Below are positions 28,037 to 37,619 of a DNA stretch of 64,000 bases, one piece after another. The stretch comes from JAACFF01 sp963701435 (lineage in GTDB: Bacteria; Chloroflexota; Anaerolineae; Promineifilales; Promineifilaceae), in NCBI GenBank assembly GCA_963701435.1, contig CAVPAL010000036.1, positions 1-64,000 of the forward strand. Direction: 5' to 3'. Made by a program: the position numbers and the translations under genes. Position 1 is the first letter of the stretch; each line of letters starts with the position of its first letter. The notes below the pieces were generated by a model that made no database searches, was not told where the DNA came from, and saw only the letters and a list, made by a program, of their open reading frames with translations.

Positions 28037-30760
28037 ATGTATCGGAAATTGCACATGTATTCATGGTCTAAACACAAATCAAGCATAATCAAGCTTTTGC
28101 TGCTGCTCACTGTCTTAGTTTTGATGACAGCACTGTTGGGTAATGCAGGCGTCATGCCGAGCAGTCAGGGGCAAGCAGGTTCGTTTATTGTCACGGCCAT
28201 AAATATGGAAACGGCCGTTCAGGCTGTCGAAAAGGTTGGCGGCGTCGTCACCCATGAACTGCAAATCATCAACGCAGTGGGCGCCGAATTAACGCCCGCC
28301 CAACAAAAAACCTTGGCGGGTGATCCTGCTGTAACGCAAATCTTTCAAGATAGGGCAATACGGACAAGCACCGAAGAAATTGAGACTTTGCGCGATGAAT
28401 TCGGTGAAATCGCCTTCACTAATTCTGATGGCAGCGTCAATTGGGCCAGCGACTGGACAGAAGAGGGTGAAAGCAATGGCCCAGACGAGGGTGATGTGCG
28501 GGTTCTCGATGATGGAAGATTACGGATTAAAGACGACAATCTTGTTGTTTGGCGGGCGGCTGACCTTTCAACGGCGGCCTCAGCTACGCTTAGCTTTGAC
28601 TATCAAAGAAAAAGGTTTGATACTGCCTCTGATTATGTTGCTGTAGAAATCTCTTCGGATGGTGGTAGTAATTGGACAGAAATTGATCGCTTTGCCGGGC
28701 CAAACAACGATAGCAGCATGAAGTACAGCGACTACGATATTTCCGCTTATGTAGGCGATATCATTCATCTCCGCTTTGCTACCTCATCTACGCATGGTAA
28801 TGGAGACTATCTCCTGGTTGATAACCTTGTAATCACATACGTTGTTGAGACTGCGCCGCCTGGTGAAACTGATCCACCCGGCGAAGATGATCCACCCGCT
28901 GAAGGTGGTTTTGATGTCACCATTCGGGATGAATTTAATTACTATACGTTTTACGGCAGCGATGGTATGCAAGAGTGGGCAACCTCCTCCTGGGTAGAAA
29001 TTGGTGAAAATAATGGCCCGTATAATCCATACCCGTATGTCAATCATGTCAATCTTGTCCATTTTTTGGGCGATGTTAGACTAACCATTCAGTCAAAAAC
29101 GGGCAATTGGCAGGTTGAAAACGGGCTTTGGCGCGCAGCCGACCTGTCTGACGCCACAACGGCCGAATTCAGTTTCATTTATATGCGCAGCTCTCTGGAA
29201 AAAAATGATTATCTGGCGGCTGAGGCTTCGACAGACGGCGGCGCCACCTGGACGGAAATCGGGCGGGTGGAATCTAACTATTATGACTTTACGTGGCAGG
29301 TAGCCACATTTGACATGAGCGAACACATTTCCGAAAATACGGCCGTGCGTCTAATCAGTCATTATGAAGATGATCCTGGCTATGATGCCTGGGATACATT
29401 TTATATTGATAACATCCAGATAACCCATAATGGCGGCGACAGTCCGGCTGAAGGACATCCAACATTGGTCGAGGCTGATGGCTTGCATCAAGTGGGTATA
29501 AACGGCGCGGGCATTACAGTAGCAGTTGTCGACACCGGTATCTGGACGCACCCTGGCATCCATACGGATGCGGGTAATTATGATCGCATCCGGGCGCAGT
29601 ATGACGCCATTAATGATGTTGTGGTAAGTGGCCTCTCCGACCCGGCCGTATCTGACGATGAGAATGGTCATGGGTCACACGTGACAAGTGTCTTACTCAA
29701 CTCTGACCGCAACGACAGCATGGTTTTCTACGGTATCGCCCCCGAAGTGCAGGTTGTGTCTGTCAAAGCGTTTGGGGCTGATGGAGGCGGCAGTTACCTG
29801 GATGTTGTGCGCGGCCTGGATTGGATTTTGGCCAATAAAGACGTTCACTATATTGATATTGTCAACCTATCCATAAGCGCCACGCCCCAATCTTATTATT
29901 GGGAAGACCCTATCAACCAGGCGGTGATGCGCTTGTGGCAAGAGGGCATTACCGTGGTAGCCGCGGCGGGTAACGAAGGCCCGGACGCCATGAGTATTGG
30001 CGTACCCGGCAATGTGCCCTATATCATTACTGTGGGCGCGATGTCCGATAATTACACGCCTACCGATATGACAGATGATGTATTGGCTTCCTTCTCATCG
30101 GCCGGCCCCACAGTAGAAGGATTCGTCAAGCCGGATGTCGTTGCGCCAGGAGGGCGCCTCTTAGGCGTCATGCCCTCAGATGCGCAGATTGCTATAAACC
30201 ATCCCGGCTACCACAATGGCGGCGATTATTTCATGATGTCGGGTACGTCACAGGCAACGGCCGTTGTCACCGGCATCGCCGCCCTGATGTTGCAATATGA
30301 TGAAAACCTGACGCCTGATGACATTAAATGTCGTTTAATGGACTCGGCTCGACCGGCCCAAGATGTGAGCGGCATCCTGGCCTACAGCATCTTCCAGCAA
30401 GGCGCGGGGATGGTTAACGCCCGCAATGCTGTGTACAGCACCGAAACCGGCTGCGCCAACCAGGGGCTAAACATCGCCGACGACCTGGCCGATCTTAAAC
30501 ATTATGGCGGCCGGTCTAACCAGGCCACAAACGGCGATTATTACATCGTGGACCTGGACGGGTATGCCTGGAGCGGCGGTTATGCCTGGTCTGGCGGCTA
30601 CGCCTGGAGCGGCGGCTACGCCTGGTCTGGCGGCTACGCCTGGAGCGGCGGCTATGCCTGGTCTGGCGGCTACGCCTGGAGCGGCGGCTATGCCTGGTCT
30701 GGCGGTTATGCCTGGAGCGGTGCAGATATTGCGGTAAACAGATGGGTGCCGCAAGAATAA
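28037..30760 (+). CDS. Secreted S8 (subtilisin) peptidase with YAWSGG-repeat tail, paralogue 1
   Basis: A 907-residue secreted protease. N-terminal membrane/signal segment (IIKLLLLLTVLVLMTALLG), then an I9-like propeptide (SFIVTAINMETAVQAVEKVG). Two MAM/jelly-roll-like domains follow (about 115-275 and 300-480), joined by a Pro/Glu linker (PPGETDPPGEDDPP). The catalytic domain has Asp499 (VVDTGIW), His545 (NGHGSHV) and Ser738 (SGTSQAT). The C-terminus has nine YAWSGG copies (residues about 843-896) and ends NRWVPQE. Placing sugar-binding-like domains between propeptide and catalytic domain is unusual. RBS AAGGTG lies nine bases before the ATG. The tail may anchor the enzyme or be released. 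Function is inferred only from the fold. Confidence 0.88.
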   Translation: MYRKLHMYSWSKHKSSIIKLLLLLTVLVLMTALLGNAGVMPSSQGQAGSFIVTAINMETAVQAVEKVGGVVTHELQIINAVGAELTPAQQKTLAGDPAVTQIFQDRAIRTSTEEIETLRDEFGEIAFTNSDGSVNWASDWTEEGESNGPDEGDVRVLDDGRLRIKDDNLVVWRAADLSTAASATLSFDYQRKRFDTASDYVAVEISSDGGSNWTEIDRFAGPNNDSSMKYSDYDISAYVGDIIHLRFATSSTHGNGDYLLVDNLVITYVVETAPPGETDPPGEDDPPAEGGFDVTIRDEFNYYTFYGSDGMQEWATSSWVEIGENNGPYNPYPYVNHVNLVHFLGDVRLTIQSKTGNWQVENGLWRAADLSDATTAEFSFIYMRSSLEKNDYLAAEASTDGGATWTEIGRVESNYYDFTWQVATFDMSEHISENTAVRLISHYEDDPGYDAWDTFYIDNIQITHNGGDSPAEGHPTLVEADGLHQVGINGAGITVAVVDTGIWTHPGIHTDAGNYDRIRAQYDAINDVVVSGLSDPAVSDDENGHGSHVTSVLLNSDRNDSMVFYGIAPEVQVVSVKAFGADGGGSYLDVVRGLDWILANKDVHYIDIVNLSISATPQSYYWEDPINQAVMRLWQEGITVVAAAGNEGPDAMSIGVPGNVPYIITVGAMSDNYTPTDMTDDVLASFSSAGPTVEGFVKPDVVAPGGRLLGVMPSDAQIAINHPGYHNGGDYFMMSGTSQATAVVTGIAALMLQYDENLTPDDIKCRLMDSARPAQDVSGILAYSIFQQGAGMVNARNAVYSTETGCANQGLNIADDLADLKHYGGRSNQATNGDYYIVDLDGYAWSGGYAWSGGYAWSGGYAWSGGYAWSGGYAWSGGYAWSGGYAWSGGYAWSGADIAVNRWVPQE
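30563..30724 (+). repeat. Nine tandem 18-base repeats encoding YAWSGG
   Basis: Each unit encodes Tyr-Ala-Trp-Ser-Gly-Gly. The serine codon alternates strictly between AGC and TCT from unit to unit, so the DNA period is 36 bases while the protein period is six residues. Confidence 0.95.
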
Positions 30761-30794
30761 TAATATCGCAGTAACTACTCGTTGAGGAGAAAAC

Positions 30795-33700
30795 GTGGAC
30801 ACACAATCAGATTTGCGTTCGCATAAACCAGTCGTTTTAATACTTTTACTATTCACTATTATTTTAGTGCTGGGCGTGGTCTTGCCAAGTTCAGGCGCGG
30901 GCCAGGAAGCAGATTCGTTTATTGTCACGGCCGTTGATATGGAAACGGCCGTACAAGCCGTCACCCAAGTAGGGGGCGCAATCACCCATGAATTGGGGAT
31001 CATTGATGCGGTTGGCGCCACTTTGACGCCCGCGCAGAAAACCAGGTTAGAGCGAATAGAGGGCGTTACGCAAATATGGGCCAACGAATCAGTAGTTACT
31101 GCCGGACAGTCCGATACCCTGCGAGATGAATTTGAGACACGCAGTTACAGCAATAATGACGGTAGCCAGATTTGGGGCAGCGACTGGGTAGAATTTGGCG
31201 ACTATGGCGGGGCGAGATATGGGCGCATCAAGGTTCATTATTTTCGTTTCCTGCTAATGGAAAGGCCGGGCGGCAGAATTGAACGGCGCGCCGACCTGGC
31301 AGGCGTCCAATCCGCACTCTTAAGTTTTGATTACCGGCGCAAGGAAAAATTAGGAAACAGGTACGTGGCCCTGGAAATCTCACCCGATGGGGGCGCTACC
31401 TGGACCGAGTTGGCGCGCTACACAGGTAATGATGAGGATAACAACTTCATTTCAAACAGCTTCGATATCTCGGCGTTTTCGACCGCCGAAACGGTGATCC
31501 GGTTTGCTGCGTCAGACAATATGGACAAGTTATTTCTGGTAGATAACGTGCAAATCGCCTACAGTCGCGGCAGCCAGAATGGCGCCAGCGACAGCGCTTT
31601 TGACATCATCGCCCGCGATATGGCGACAATAGAAACCGTACGAGACAACTTCAAAAGCCAGGGATACAACGGGAACGACGGCAGCCAGAACTGGGCCGGT
31701 AATTGGAAAGAACTGGGCGAGTCCGATGGTCCCGTGTCGGGAATGGTGCAGGTTATGGGAACGGCCGTAGCCGAAACCGAGACCTTGACCGACATGGCTA
31801 TCTGGTCGGGCAACAGCACGCCAATCTACAGTTTTTGGGGAAATTCCTCCTTTAATAATAAGCAGGCGGCCGTAACCATGAGCCAGCGTTGGCGAATAAT
31901 GGCAGGCGCAGCAGCGCCAACGCGGAATGAAAAGATTATCTTGGGAGTCGAAGACGGCGGCGATATCACCGGACAGCTCTGGAATGGCAGCCTCTGGACA
32001 GCGCTGCCGTTGAACCCGCTGGGATCGGTGTCGCAAACCTACTGGTGGGGAATGGATGTGGCCTACGAGCAGCAGAGTGGGCGCGCTATGCTGGTGTGGA
32101 ATGATAATCCGGCGTTGAAATATGCGGTCTGGGACGGCGCTAACTGGACGCAGCCGGCGGCTGTGACTGTCTATTCAGGTGGAGAGCCGAGGCAAATGAA
32201 GTTAGCTGCAAACCCAAATTCCGACGAAATCGTGTTGGTAGTCACGGCAGCTGATGAAACTGATTATGCCCTGGTATGGAATGGGAACGCATGGGGTAAT
32301 ACGATCCAATTAGATAATTCAACCGGCGATGATCACACCGACCTATCCGTCGTCTATGAGCAGCAAAGCGGACGAGCCCTGGTTTCATACGGCAAAGCGG
32401 ATTATCCGACTTACTATCGTTTGTGGGATGGCGCCAGCTGGAGCAGCGAGCAAAAAGTGACCGCGCCTGACGGGGCAATGGGCCAGGTAAGGTGGACACA
32501 AATGGCGGCGGACCCTGGCAGCAACCGGATTGTCCTGGGGGCGCTAACCCGCAACCGCAGCGTCTGGTTAAGCGTTTGGGATGGGGCCGGTTGGGAAGCG
32601 GCTTCACTGGTAAGTGAAGCTGCTATCGGGGAAATCTTTCCTGCGGTGACCGTGGGTTTTGAAAACCTGTCAGGAGAGGCTGTAGCCGTTTATGGTGTTG
32701 CAGCAACGGCCGTACGCTACCGCACCTGGGATAGCAGCAGCGGCTGGTCGAAAGAAAAGATAGGCCCAACCGTAGGCGACAAACCAAATACCCTGGTATT
32801 GGACAGCGCTCCCCATAGCAACCAGATAATGCTATCGGTGCAGACGGAGGGCAGTGACCTGTCTTATGCGCTATGGGATGGTAATCAGTGGGGTATAGCG
32901 GCTACTGTTTCTGACAATACCGGTGAGGTGAAAAACCAGCCGTTTCTATTTTTGTGGAGTCCGTTTGTAACACCTGCAAACGACTACTCGGGCTGTGGCG
33001 TTGGAAATTGCCTGGTTCTGGCGGGGAATACTCAAAGCCTGAGCGGAGTAGGCCTCAGCCGGACAGTCGATTTGGGGAATGCCGTTGAAGCAACGTTAAG
33101 CTTCGACTACCACCACGAGCAAACCGGTTCGGGGTCGCAGGCGCATCTCGAAGTATCGACAGACGGAGGCAGCAGTTGGACAAAGTTGGCAACGTATGAA
33201 CTGAATGTCAGCAATGGCGGTTATTTGCCACAGAGCTTTGACTTGACGCCCTACCTGAGCGCCAATACGCAAATTCGGTTCATAGGCGCAGGACAAGGCA
33301 GCGGCAGCCAACTGCTAAGCGTTGATAATGTACAAATAGCCTACACCACCGACGGAACGCTGGTAACGGTATCTGCCCAAGACCATCAGCCCATGATTGG
33401 CGTCAACCAGGTCTGGAATCAGGGCGTAGATGGCGCCGGAGTGACGGTGGCGGTGGTAGATACCGGCATCTGGCCCCACGACGGGCTGATGTTCAACTCT
33501 GGCGTCCAGCAGCGGGTACTGGCCCAATATGACGCCATTGCAGACCAGCCGGTAGAATACAACGCCCACACCGATGACAGCGGACACGGTTCGCACATCA
33601 GCAGCATCATACTCAACAGTCAAGTGGATTATAGCGGCCGTTCTCATGGTCTTGCGCCTAATTCGCAGTTGGTGTCAGTCAAAGCGTTTAACGCCAAAGG

Positions 33701-34697
33701 CGCCGGCAAATACATGGACGTAATCCGGGGCATAGATTGGGTGGTGGCCAACAAGGATCTCCACAATATCCGGGTACTGAACCTTTCCTTCAGCGCTCCG
33801 CCCCAGTCGTACTACTGGGAAGACCCGCTAAACCGGGCAGTGATGGAGGCGTGGCGGCAAGGCATCGTGGTTGTGGCGGCAGCCGGCAACACCGGTCCCG
33901 ATCCGTTGAGCATCGGGGTGCCAGGTAACGTTCCATACGTCATCACGGTAGGGGCAGTGTCAGACAACTACACGCCCACCGACCTGAGTGATGACAGTCT
34001 GGCCAGCTTCTCCTCTGCCGGGCCGACCGTTGAAGGTTTTGTTAAACCGGACGTAACTGCGCCCGGTGGACACATTGTCGGCCTGGCAGATCCGGAGGCG
34101 GAGTTGAGCCAAAATTACAGCCAGTACCACAATGGCATAGAATTCTTCGCCATGTCGGGTACCTCGCAGGCAACGGCCGTTACCAGCGGCATTGTCGCTT
34201 TAATGCTGCAAGCAGACCCGGATCTGACGCCGGATCAGGTGAAATACCGGCTGATGTCTACGGCCCGACCTGCGGTAGACGAAAACAATAAACTGGCCTA
34301 CAGTATCTTCCAGCAGGGAGCGGGACTGGTTAACGCCTATGACGCTGTCAACAGCAGCGAAACGGTCAGCGCCAACAGAGGCCTTAATATAAACAACGAC
34401 CTCAATGATGTTGAGCATTACGGCGGCTACGCCAATTACAATGAGGAAACAGGCGAGTATTACCTGATGGACCTGAATGGTTACGCCTGGTCTGGCGGCT
34501 ACGCCTGGAGCGGTGGTTATGCCTGGTCTGGCGGCTACGCCTGGAGCGGCGGTTATGCCTGGTCTGGCGGCTACGCCTGGAGCGGCGGTTATGCCTGGTC
34601 TGGCGGCTACGCCTGGAGCGGCGGTTACGCCTGGTCGGGCGGCTACGCCTGGAGCGGCGCTACCACGATGGCAAACTCCTGGGTACCGCAAGAGTAA
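30795..34697 (+). CDS. Secreted S8 peptidase with YAWSGG-repeat tail, paralogue 2
   Basis: A 1300-residue paralogue of the preceding gene, with GTG start and GAGGAG five bases upstream. Signal segment, then a near-identical propeptide (SFIVTAVDMETAVQAVTQVG). Jelly-roll domains flank a large insert (about residues 340-710) of repeated blades such as YALVWNGNAW and YAVWDGANW with intervening NSDEIVLVVTA strands, resembling a beta propeller. The catalytic residues are Asp889 (VVDTGIW), His931 (SGHGSHI) and Ser1124 (SGTSQAT). Ten YAWSGG copies follow, then NSWVPQE. It is 34 bases behind paralogue 1, so probably co-transcribed. The propeller could bind a polymer substrate or surface sugars. Confidence 0.88.
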   Translation: MDTQSDLRSHKPVVLILLLFTIILVLGVVLPSSGAGQEADSFIVTAVDMETAVQAVTQVGGAITHELGIIDAVGATLTPAQKTRLERIEGVTQIWANESVVTAGQSDTLRDEFETRSYSNNDGSQIWGSDWVEFGDYGGARYGRIKVHYFRFLLMERPGGRIERRADLAGVQSALLSFDYRRKEKLGNRYVALEISPDGGATWTELARYTGNDEDNNFISNSFDISAFSTAETVIRFAASDNMDKLFLVDNVQIAYSRGSQNGASDSAFDIIARDMATIETVRDNFKSQGYNGNDGSQNWAGNWKELGESDGPVSGMVQVMGTAVAETETLTDMAIWSGNSTPIYSFWGNSSFNNKQAAVTMSQRWRIMAGAAAPTRNEKIILGVEDGGDITGQLWNGSLWTALPLNPLGSVSQTYWWGMDVAYEQQSGRAMLVWNDNPALKYAVWDGANWTQPAAVTVYSGGEPRQMKLAANPNSDEIVLVVTAADETDYALVWNGNAWGNTIQLDNSTGDDHTDLSVVYEQQSGRALVSYGKADYPTYYRLWDGASWSSEQKVTAPDGAMGQVRWTQMAADPGSNRIVLGALTRNRSVWLSVWDGAGWEAASLVSEAAIGEIFPAVTVGFENLSGEAVAVYGVAATAVRYRTWDSSSGWSKEKIGPTVGDKPNTLVLDSAPHSNQIMLSVQTEGSDLSYALWDGNQWGIAATVSDNTGEVKNQPFLFLWSPFVTPANDYSGCGVGNCLVLAGNTQSLSGVGLSRTVDLGNAVEATLSFDYHHEQTGSGSQAHLEVSTDGGSSWTKLATYELNVSNGGYLPQSFDLTPYLSANTQIRFIGAGQGSGSQLLSVDNVQIAYTTDGTLVTVSAQDHQPMIGVNQVWNQGVDGAGVTVAVVDTGIWPHDGLMFNSGVQQRVLAQYDAIADQPVEYNAHTDDSGHGSHISSIILNSQVDYSGRSHGLAPNSQLVSVKAFNAKGAGKYMDVIRGIDWVVANKDLHNIRVLNLSFSAPPQSYYWEDPLNRAVMEAWRQGIVVVAAAGNTGPDPLSIGVPGNVPYVITVGAVSDNYTPTDLSDDSLASFSSAGPTVEGFVKPDVTAPGGHIVGLADPEAELSQNYSQYHNGIEFFAMSGTSQATAVTSGIVALMLQADPDLTPDQVKYRLMSTARPAVDENNKLAYSIFQQGAGLVNAYDAVNSSETVSANRGLNINNDLNDVEHYGGYANYNEETGEYYLMDLNGYAWSGGYAWSGGYAWSGGYAWSGGYAWSGGYAWSGGYAWSGGYAWSGGYAWSGGYAWSGATTMANSWVPQE
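34482..34661 (+). repeat. Ten tandem 18-base repeats encoding YAWSGG
   Basis: Same hexapeptide as in the neighbour. Ser codons alternate TCT (once TCG) and AGC in strict order through all ten units, in the opposite phase to paralogue 1. Confidence 0.95.
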
Positions 34698-34869
34698 GAA
34701 TGTGGAAGCCCTGCTAACTCCCTGCTCCATATCAGCGTGTTAAATTTGTTTACCAATCAGATGACATCCTTCGCCATCAAACAGTTAATAACCTTGTCAT
34801 AGTTTTGTCAGCGTCTCGTAAGTTCCATCGGGTATCGTCTCCCTAAATCCCATTTATTTAAGGAGACGC

Positions 34870-35277
34870 ATGTTGAAAATGAGTAAAAAGATTGTTTTAA
34901 CTATTTTGGCGTTGTTTTTGTTGTTGGCAGTCGCTGCCCCAACCTTCGCCGCCAAACCTGGATTTGGCACTTTGTATTATAACGGCGAGACGGTTCGTAC
35001 CGTCGTCCCCCCAGCGGCCATGCCCAAACCTGGCGTTGATAACTTTTACGTGGTGGCCAATGGCGACGTGGCTGACCAATTTGGTATTACCGCTGTTGCC
35101 CCTGGCGACACTGATTATCATGGTGGTAAGTGGGCTTTCCACAGTGTCGAGTGGAATAATCCAAACGATGCAGAACTGCTGACTTCAGAGGCCGCTGTGT
35201 TGGCTGCCGAAGCGGACGGCAAAGTCACAGTCACCCGCATGGTCGAAAAAGACTTCAAGTGTCCCATTCGGCCTTAG
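34870..35277 (+). CDS. Small secreted protein of unknown function
   Basis: A 135-residue protein with a clear signal peptide (KKIVLTILALFLLLAVAAPT, cleaved after FAA). The mature part (about 108 residues) starts KPGFGTLYYNGETVRTVVPP and has one Cys near the C-terminus (FKCPIRP). I do not recognise a family. AGGAG lies four bases before the ATG. It lies 170 bases after the second YAWSGG protease and is followed by a strong terminator. It could be a partner or substrate of the proteases, which is only positional inference. Confidence 0.7.
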   Translation: MLKMSKKIVLTILALFLLLAVAAPTFAAKPGFGTLYYNGETVRTVVPPAAMPKPGVDNFYVVANGDVADQFGITAVAPGDTDYHGGKWAFHSVEWNNPNDAELLTSEAAVLAAEADGKVTVTRMVEKDFKCPIRP

Positions 35278-35301
35278 AGCCGTTCTGAATTGGCCCAAAG
35301 T

Positions 35302-35333
35302 AAAAGACCTTGCTCGTTGAGCAAGGTCTTTTT
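35302..35333 (+). terminator. Strong rho-independent terminator
   Basis: A 14-base stem (AAAAGACCTTGCTC with GAGCAAGGTCTTTT), three-base loop and T run, 24 bases after the secreted-protein stop. It likely ends the protease transcription unit. Confidence 0.95.
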
Positions 35334-35430
35334 ATTTTCCAGGTACGACAACGAGACTTCGATCTGAAATGAGGAGGAAGGCATTCTCAAATGCCGGTTC
35401 GTCACCGCAACTGGCCGCATCTAAGGATGC

Positions 35431-35560
35431 TCACTCCTCATAATTAGAAATTACCTGATTCCCTGACAACAGATTCTGAATGACCACCTGAACCCGGTCT
35501 GGCGGTTCACTTTTACTCAAAAAGATCGCAACGTCCGCGTCAAGGGCTTGCTGCTGCGCT
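35431..35560 (-). pseudogene. Response-regulator receiver fragment
   Basis: A minus-strand frame reads QALDADVAIFLSKSEPPDRV then VVIQNLLSGNQVI and a stop at 35431. FLSKSEPPDRV is the end of a receiver domain (the conserved Lys and the last helix). The frame is closed upstream by a stop, so only the tail of the domain is left. Not functional. Confidence 0.5.
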
Positions 35561-35617
35561 ATTTAGGTCTAGTGGAACAACGGCCGTTTCCTACCCACAA
35601 CAATATCTTGTGTTCCA

Positions 35618-36478
35618 TTAAGCAGCGCGCCGGGCAGCGATGGGAAACAGCAGTTCCGTAACGGCCTCTTCATCGTCAGCATCTTCGGCATGAGCCGGGC
35701 CGGACAGATGAATTTCGCGCAGCGGCCCGACGGGTATATGCTGATTGTATGCCACCCAACCCACCAATTCCAGCACAGCCGGCGTGATGTCGCGATGCGC
35801 TCCCTCATAAATCAGCGACGCAGCTAAATCGTGGCCGGGGATTTCGCGGAAACCGACCGCTTCATCCAGCATCGCATGCGTGACATATTTAGGATGCACA
35901 GCAACAGCCGCCTCAACCGCGACATCCGTTTCTTTGTATTCGGTGGTGTGGTAAAGAATCAGTTCAGGCTGAATTGGTCGAATCCCTGCCCGCCGCAGCG
36001 AACGATACACCTGATTGGTCAAAGACTCGCAGTAATACCCCATCTCTTCAATATGCGGCACGGTGGCGCGTACTGACGCTGCCGGAAGCGGGGCCACCCC
36101 CTTAACCACAATTTCATAAGGCGAAGGCTGGCCCGCCTGCTCAATCTGGTCAAGCCGTGCTGCAATATGCCGCAGCCGCATCTGCCCGTCCGCTACCTCA
36201 CGACGCACTTCCGCCTGCTTCAGCAGCAGCATGCCGCGCAGTTGTTCAACGGGCAAATCGCCATCCTCATCCAACAGATCAGCGATCTGAGACAGGCTCA
36301 ACCCCAGGTCTTTGAGCGCGATGATGCGGTGCAGCCGCGACAATTGGTCGATGGTGTAGTAACGATAGCCGGTCCACGCGTCGGTGTGACTGGGCTGCAG
36401 CAGTCCCAGCTTGTCATAGTGACGCAGCATGCGCGTGGACACCTGTCCGAGCTGTGAAAATTCGCCGATCTTAAACAT
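35618..36478 (-). CDS. MerR-family regulator with GyrI-like effector domain
   Basis: A 286-residue regulator. The N-terminal winged helix has FKIGEFSQLGQVSTRMLRHY and GYRYYTIDQLSRLHRI, followed by a coiled-coil dimer helix (VEQLRGMLLLKQAEVRREVA). Residues about 125-286 form a GyrI/BmrR-type ligand-binding domain (YEIVVKGVAPLPAASVRATV). No metal-binding Cys cluster is present, so it likely senses an organic compound. It lies six bases after the end of the epimerase-like gene on the same strand, which it may control. Confidence 0.85.
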   Translation of the reverse strand: MFKIGEFSQLGQVSTRMLRHYDKLGLLQPSHTDAWTGYRYYTIDQLSRLHRIIALKDLGLSLSQIADLLDEDGDLPVEQLRGMLLLKQAEVRREVADGQMRLRHIAARLDQIEQAGQPSPYEIVVKGVAPLPAASVRATVPHIEEMGYYCESLTNQVYRSLRRAGIRPIQPELILYHTTEYKETDVAVEAAVAVHPKYVTHAMLDEAVGFREIPGHDLAASLIYEGAHRDITPAVLELVGWVAYNQHIPVGPLREIHLSGPAHAEDADDEEAVTELLFPIAARRAA

Positions 36479-36484
36479 TTAACC

Positions 36485-37441
36485 TCATTCTGCCTGAGCC
36501 AGGTAGTCGCGATACCAGGCTGCCGTTTCACGAATGGCGTCCCGGTGGGGCGTCACGCCATTGCCAAACGCCGTTACAAAGCGGCTGTGGTCAATGATAA
36601 ACGGTTCCTCGAATTCGTACATCATTTCGACGACTTCACGCGCGCCAGGGTCAAACAAGCCCACAAAACGCATGGTCGTTTTACCGGCCGCGCGCACTTT
36701 GACCGGCTGCCCTATTTCAGCTTCGACCAGTTCCACAAATTGACGCGTGGTGATCGTTTCGGCGCTCGGAACATGCCAGGCACGGCCGTATGCTTCGTCA
36801 TGCTGGCTGAGCGTAACAAGCGCGCGCGCAAAGTCACGGATATACGTAAGGGTGTGGGGCAGATCAATGTTTCCGGCCAGGTTAGCAGTCTTACCGGTCA
36901 GGGCTGCGCCAAACAGCATCTCTCCGGCCAGTGAATCGGTGACGCGCGGCCCGTAGAAATCGGATGCACGGCCGATAACGACCTGGACACGACCCTGTGC
37001 ATGCGCGTCGAGCAGCATGTTGGCGACCTGGGCGCGCGCGCGACCCTTGCGGGTTTCGGCCGCATACGGCAAATCTTCATGAACCGGCCTACCGCCTGTA
37101 GGCCCGTACATGTAAACGTTGCTGCCAAATACCAGTTTTGCGCCCGTGCGTGAAACGCCTGCAATGACGCCGGCGGCCAACGGGGGAAACAACTCCGGCC
37201 ACTTGTCGTAAGGCGGCTGTACACAGAAAAAGACAACATCCGCACCCTCACAAACGGCAGCAACCTGGTCAGGGTCATTGGCGTCGGCGGTGACAAGCGT
37301 GACGCCTTCCGGCAGCGCCTCCGTCACCCGACCAGAGCGGTTAACCAATTTGACGGGATAACCTTGGGCCAACAGTTCATCCATAATCGCAAGTCCTAGC
37401 TGTCCTGTACCCAATATGACATGTTTACTTGTTTTGTTCAT
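36485..37441 (-). CDS. NAD-dependent epimerase/dehydratase-family protein
   Basis: A 318-residue Rossmann protein. It begins KHVILGTGQLGLAIMDELLA (GxGxxG) and continues with NRSGRVTEALPEGVTLVTAD. The family region has LVFGSNVYMYGPTGGRPVHE, where the usual YxxxK is not obvious, so it is closer to atypical extended SDR or NmrA-like proteins than to classic sugar epimerases. It is the first gene of a pair with the MerR regulator. Substrate unknown. Confidence 0.8.
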   Translation of the reverse strand: MNKTSKHVILGTGQLGLAIMDELLAQGYPVKLVNRSGRVTEALPEGVTLVTADANDPDQVAAVCEGADVVFFCVQPPYDKWPELFPPLAAGVIAGVSRTGAKLVFGSNVYMYGPTGGRPVHEDLPYAAETRKGRARAQVANMLLDAHAQGRVQVVIGRASDFYGPRVTDSLAGEMLFGAALTGKTANLAGNIDLPHTLTYIRDFARALVTLSQHDEAYGRAWHVPSAETITTRQFVELVEAEIGQPVKVRAAGKTTMRFVGLFDPGAREVVEMMYEFEEPFIIDHSRFVTAFGNGVTPHRDAIRETAAWYRDYLAQAE

Positions 37442-37619
37442 TTTTTATCGCCTCACAGTTTTTTCGTCATCAGATTTATGCTGCCCATATGTTACACGTT
37501 GACACAGTGTTAAAGTCAAGGACGAATTTATGCGAAGCGAACTTTACAGCTTGCCGCTGCGAGATGAGGCGTCATTTAAGACAGCGCCTGGGAGTAGTTA
37601 AGATGTCGCTACGCTGTAG

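Noticed and set aside
30467..31084. Long frames antisense and out of phase to the YAWSGG repeats (Pro/Gly/Ala or Arg/Ser arrays)
   Set aside because: They exist only because the 18-base repeat is open in several frames; no start signals or homology.
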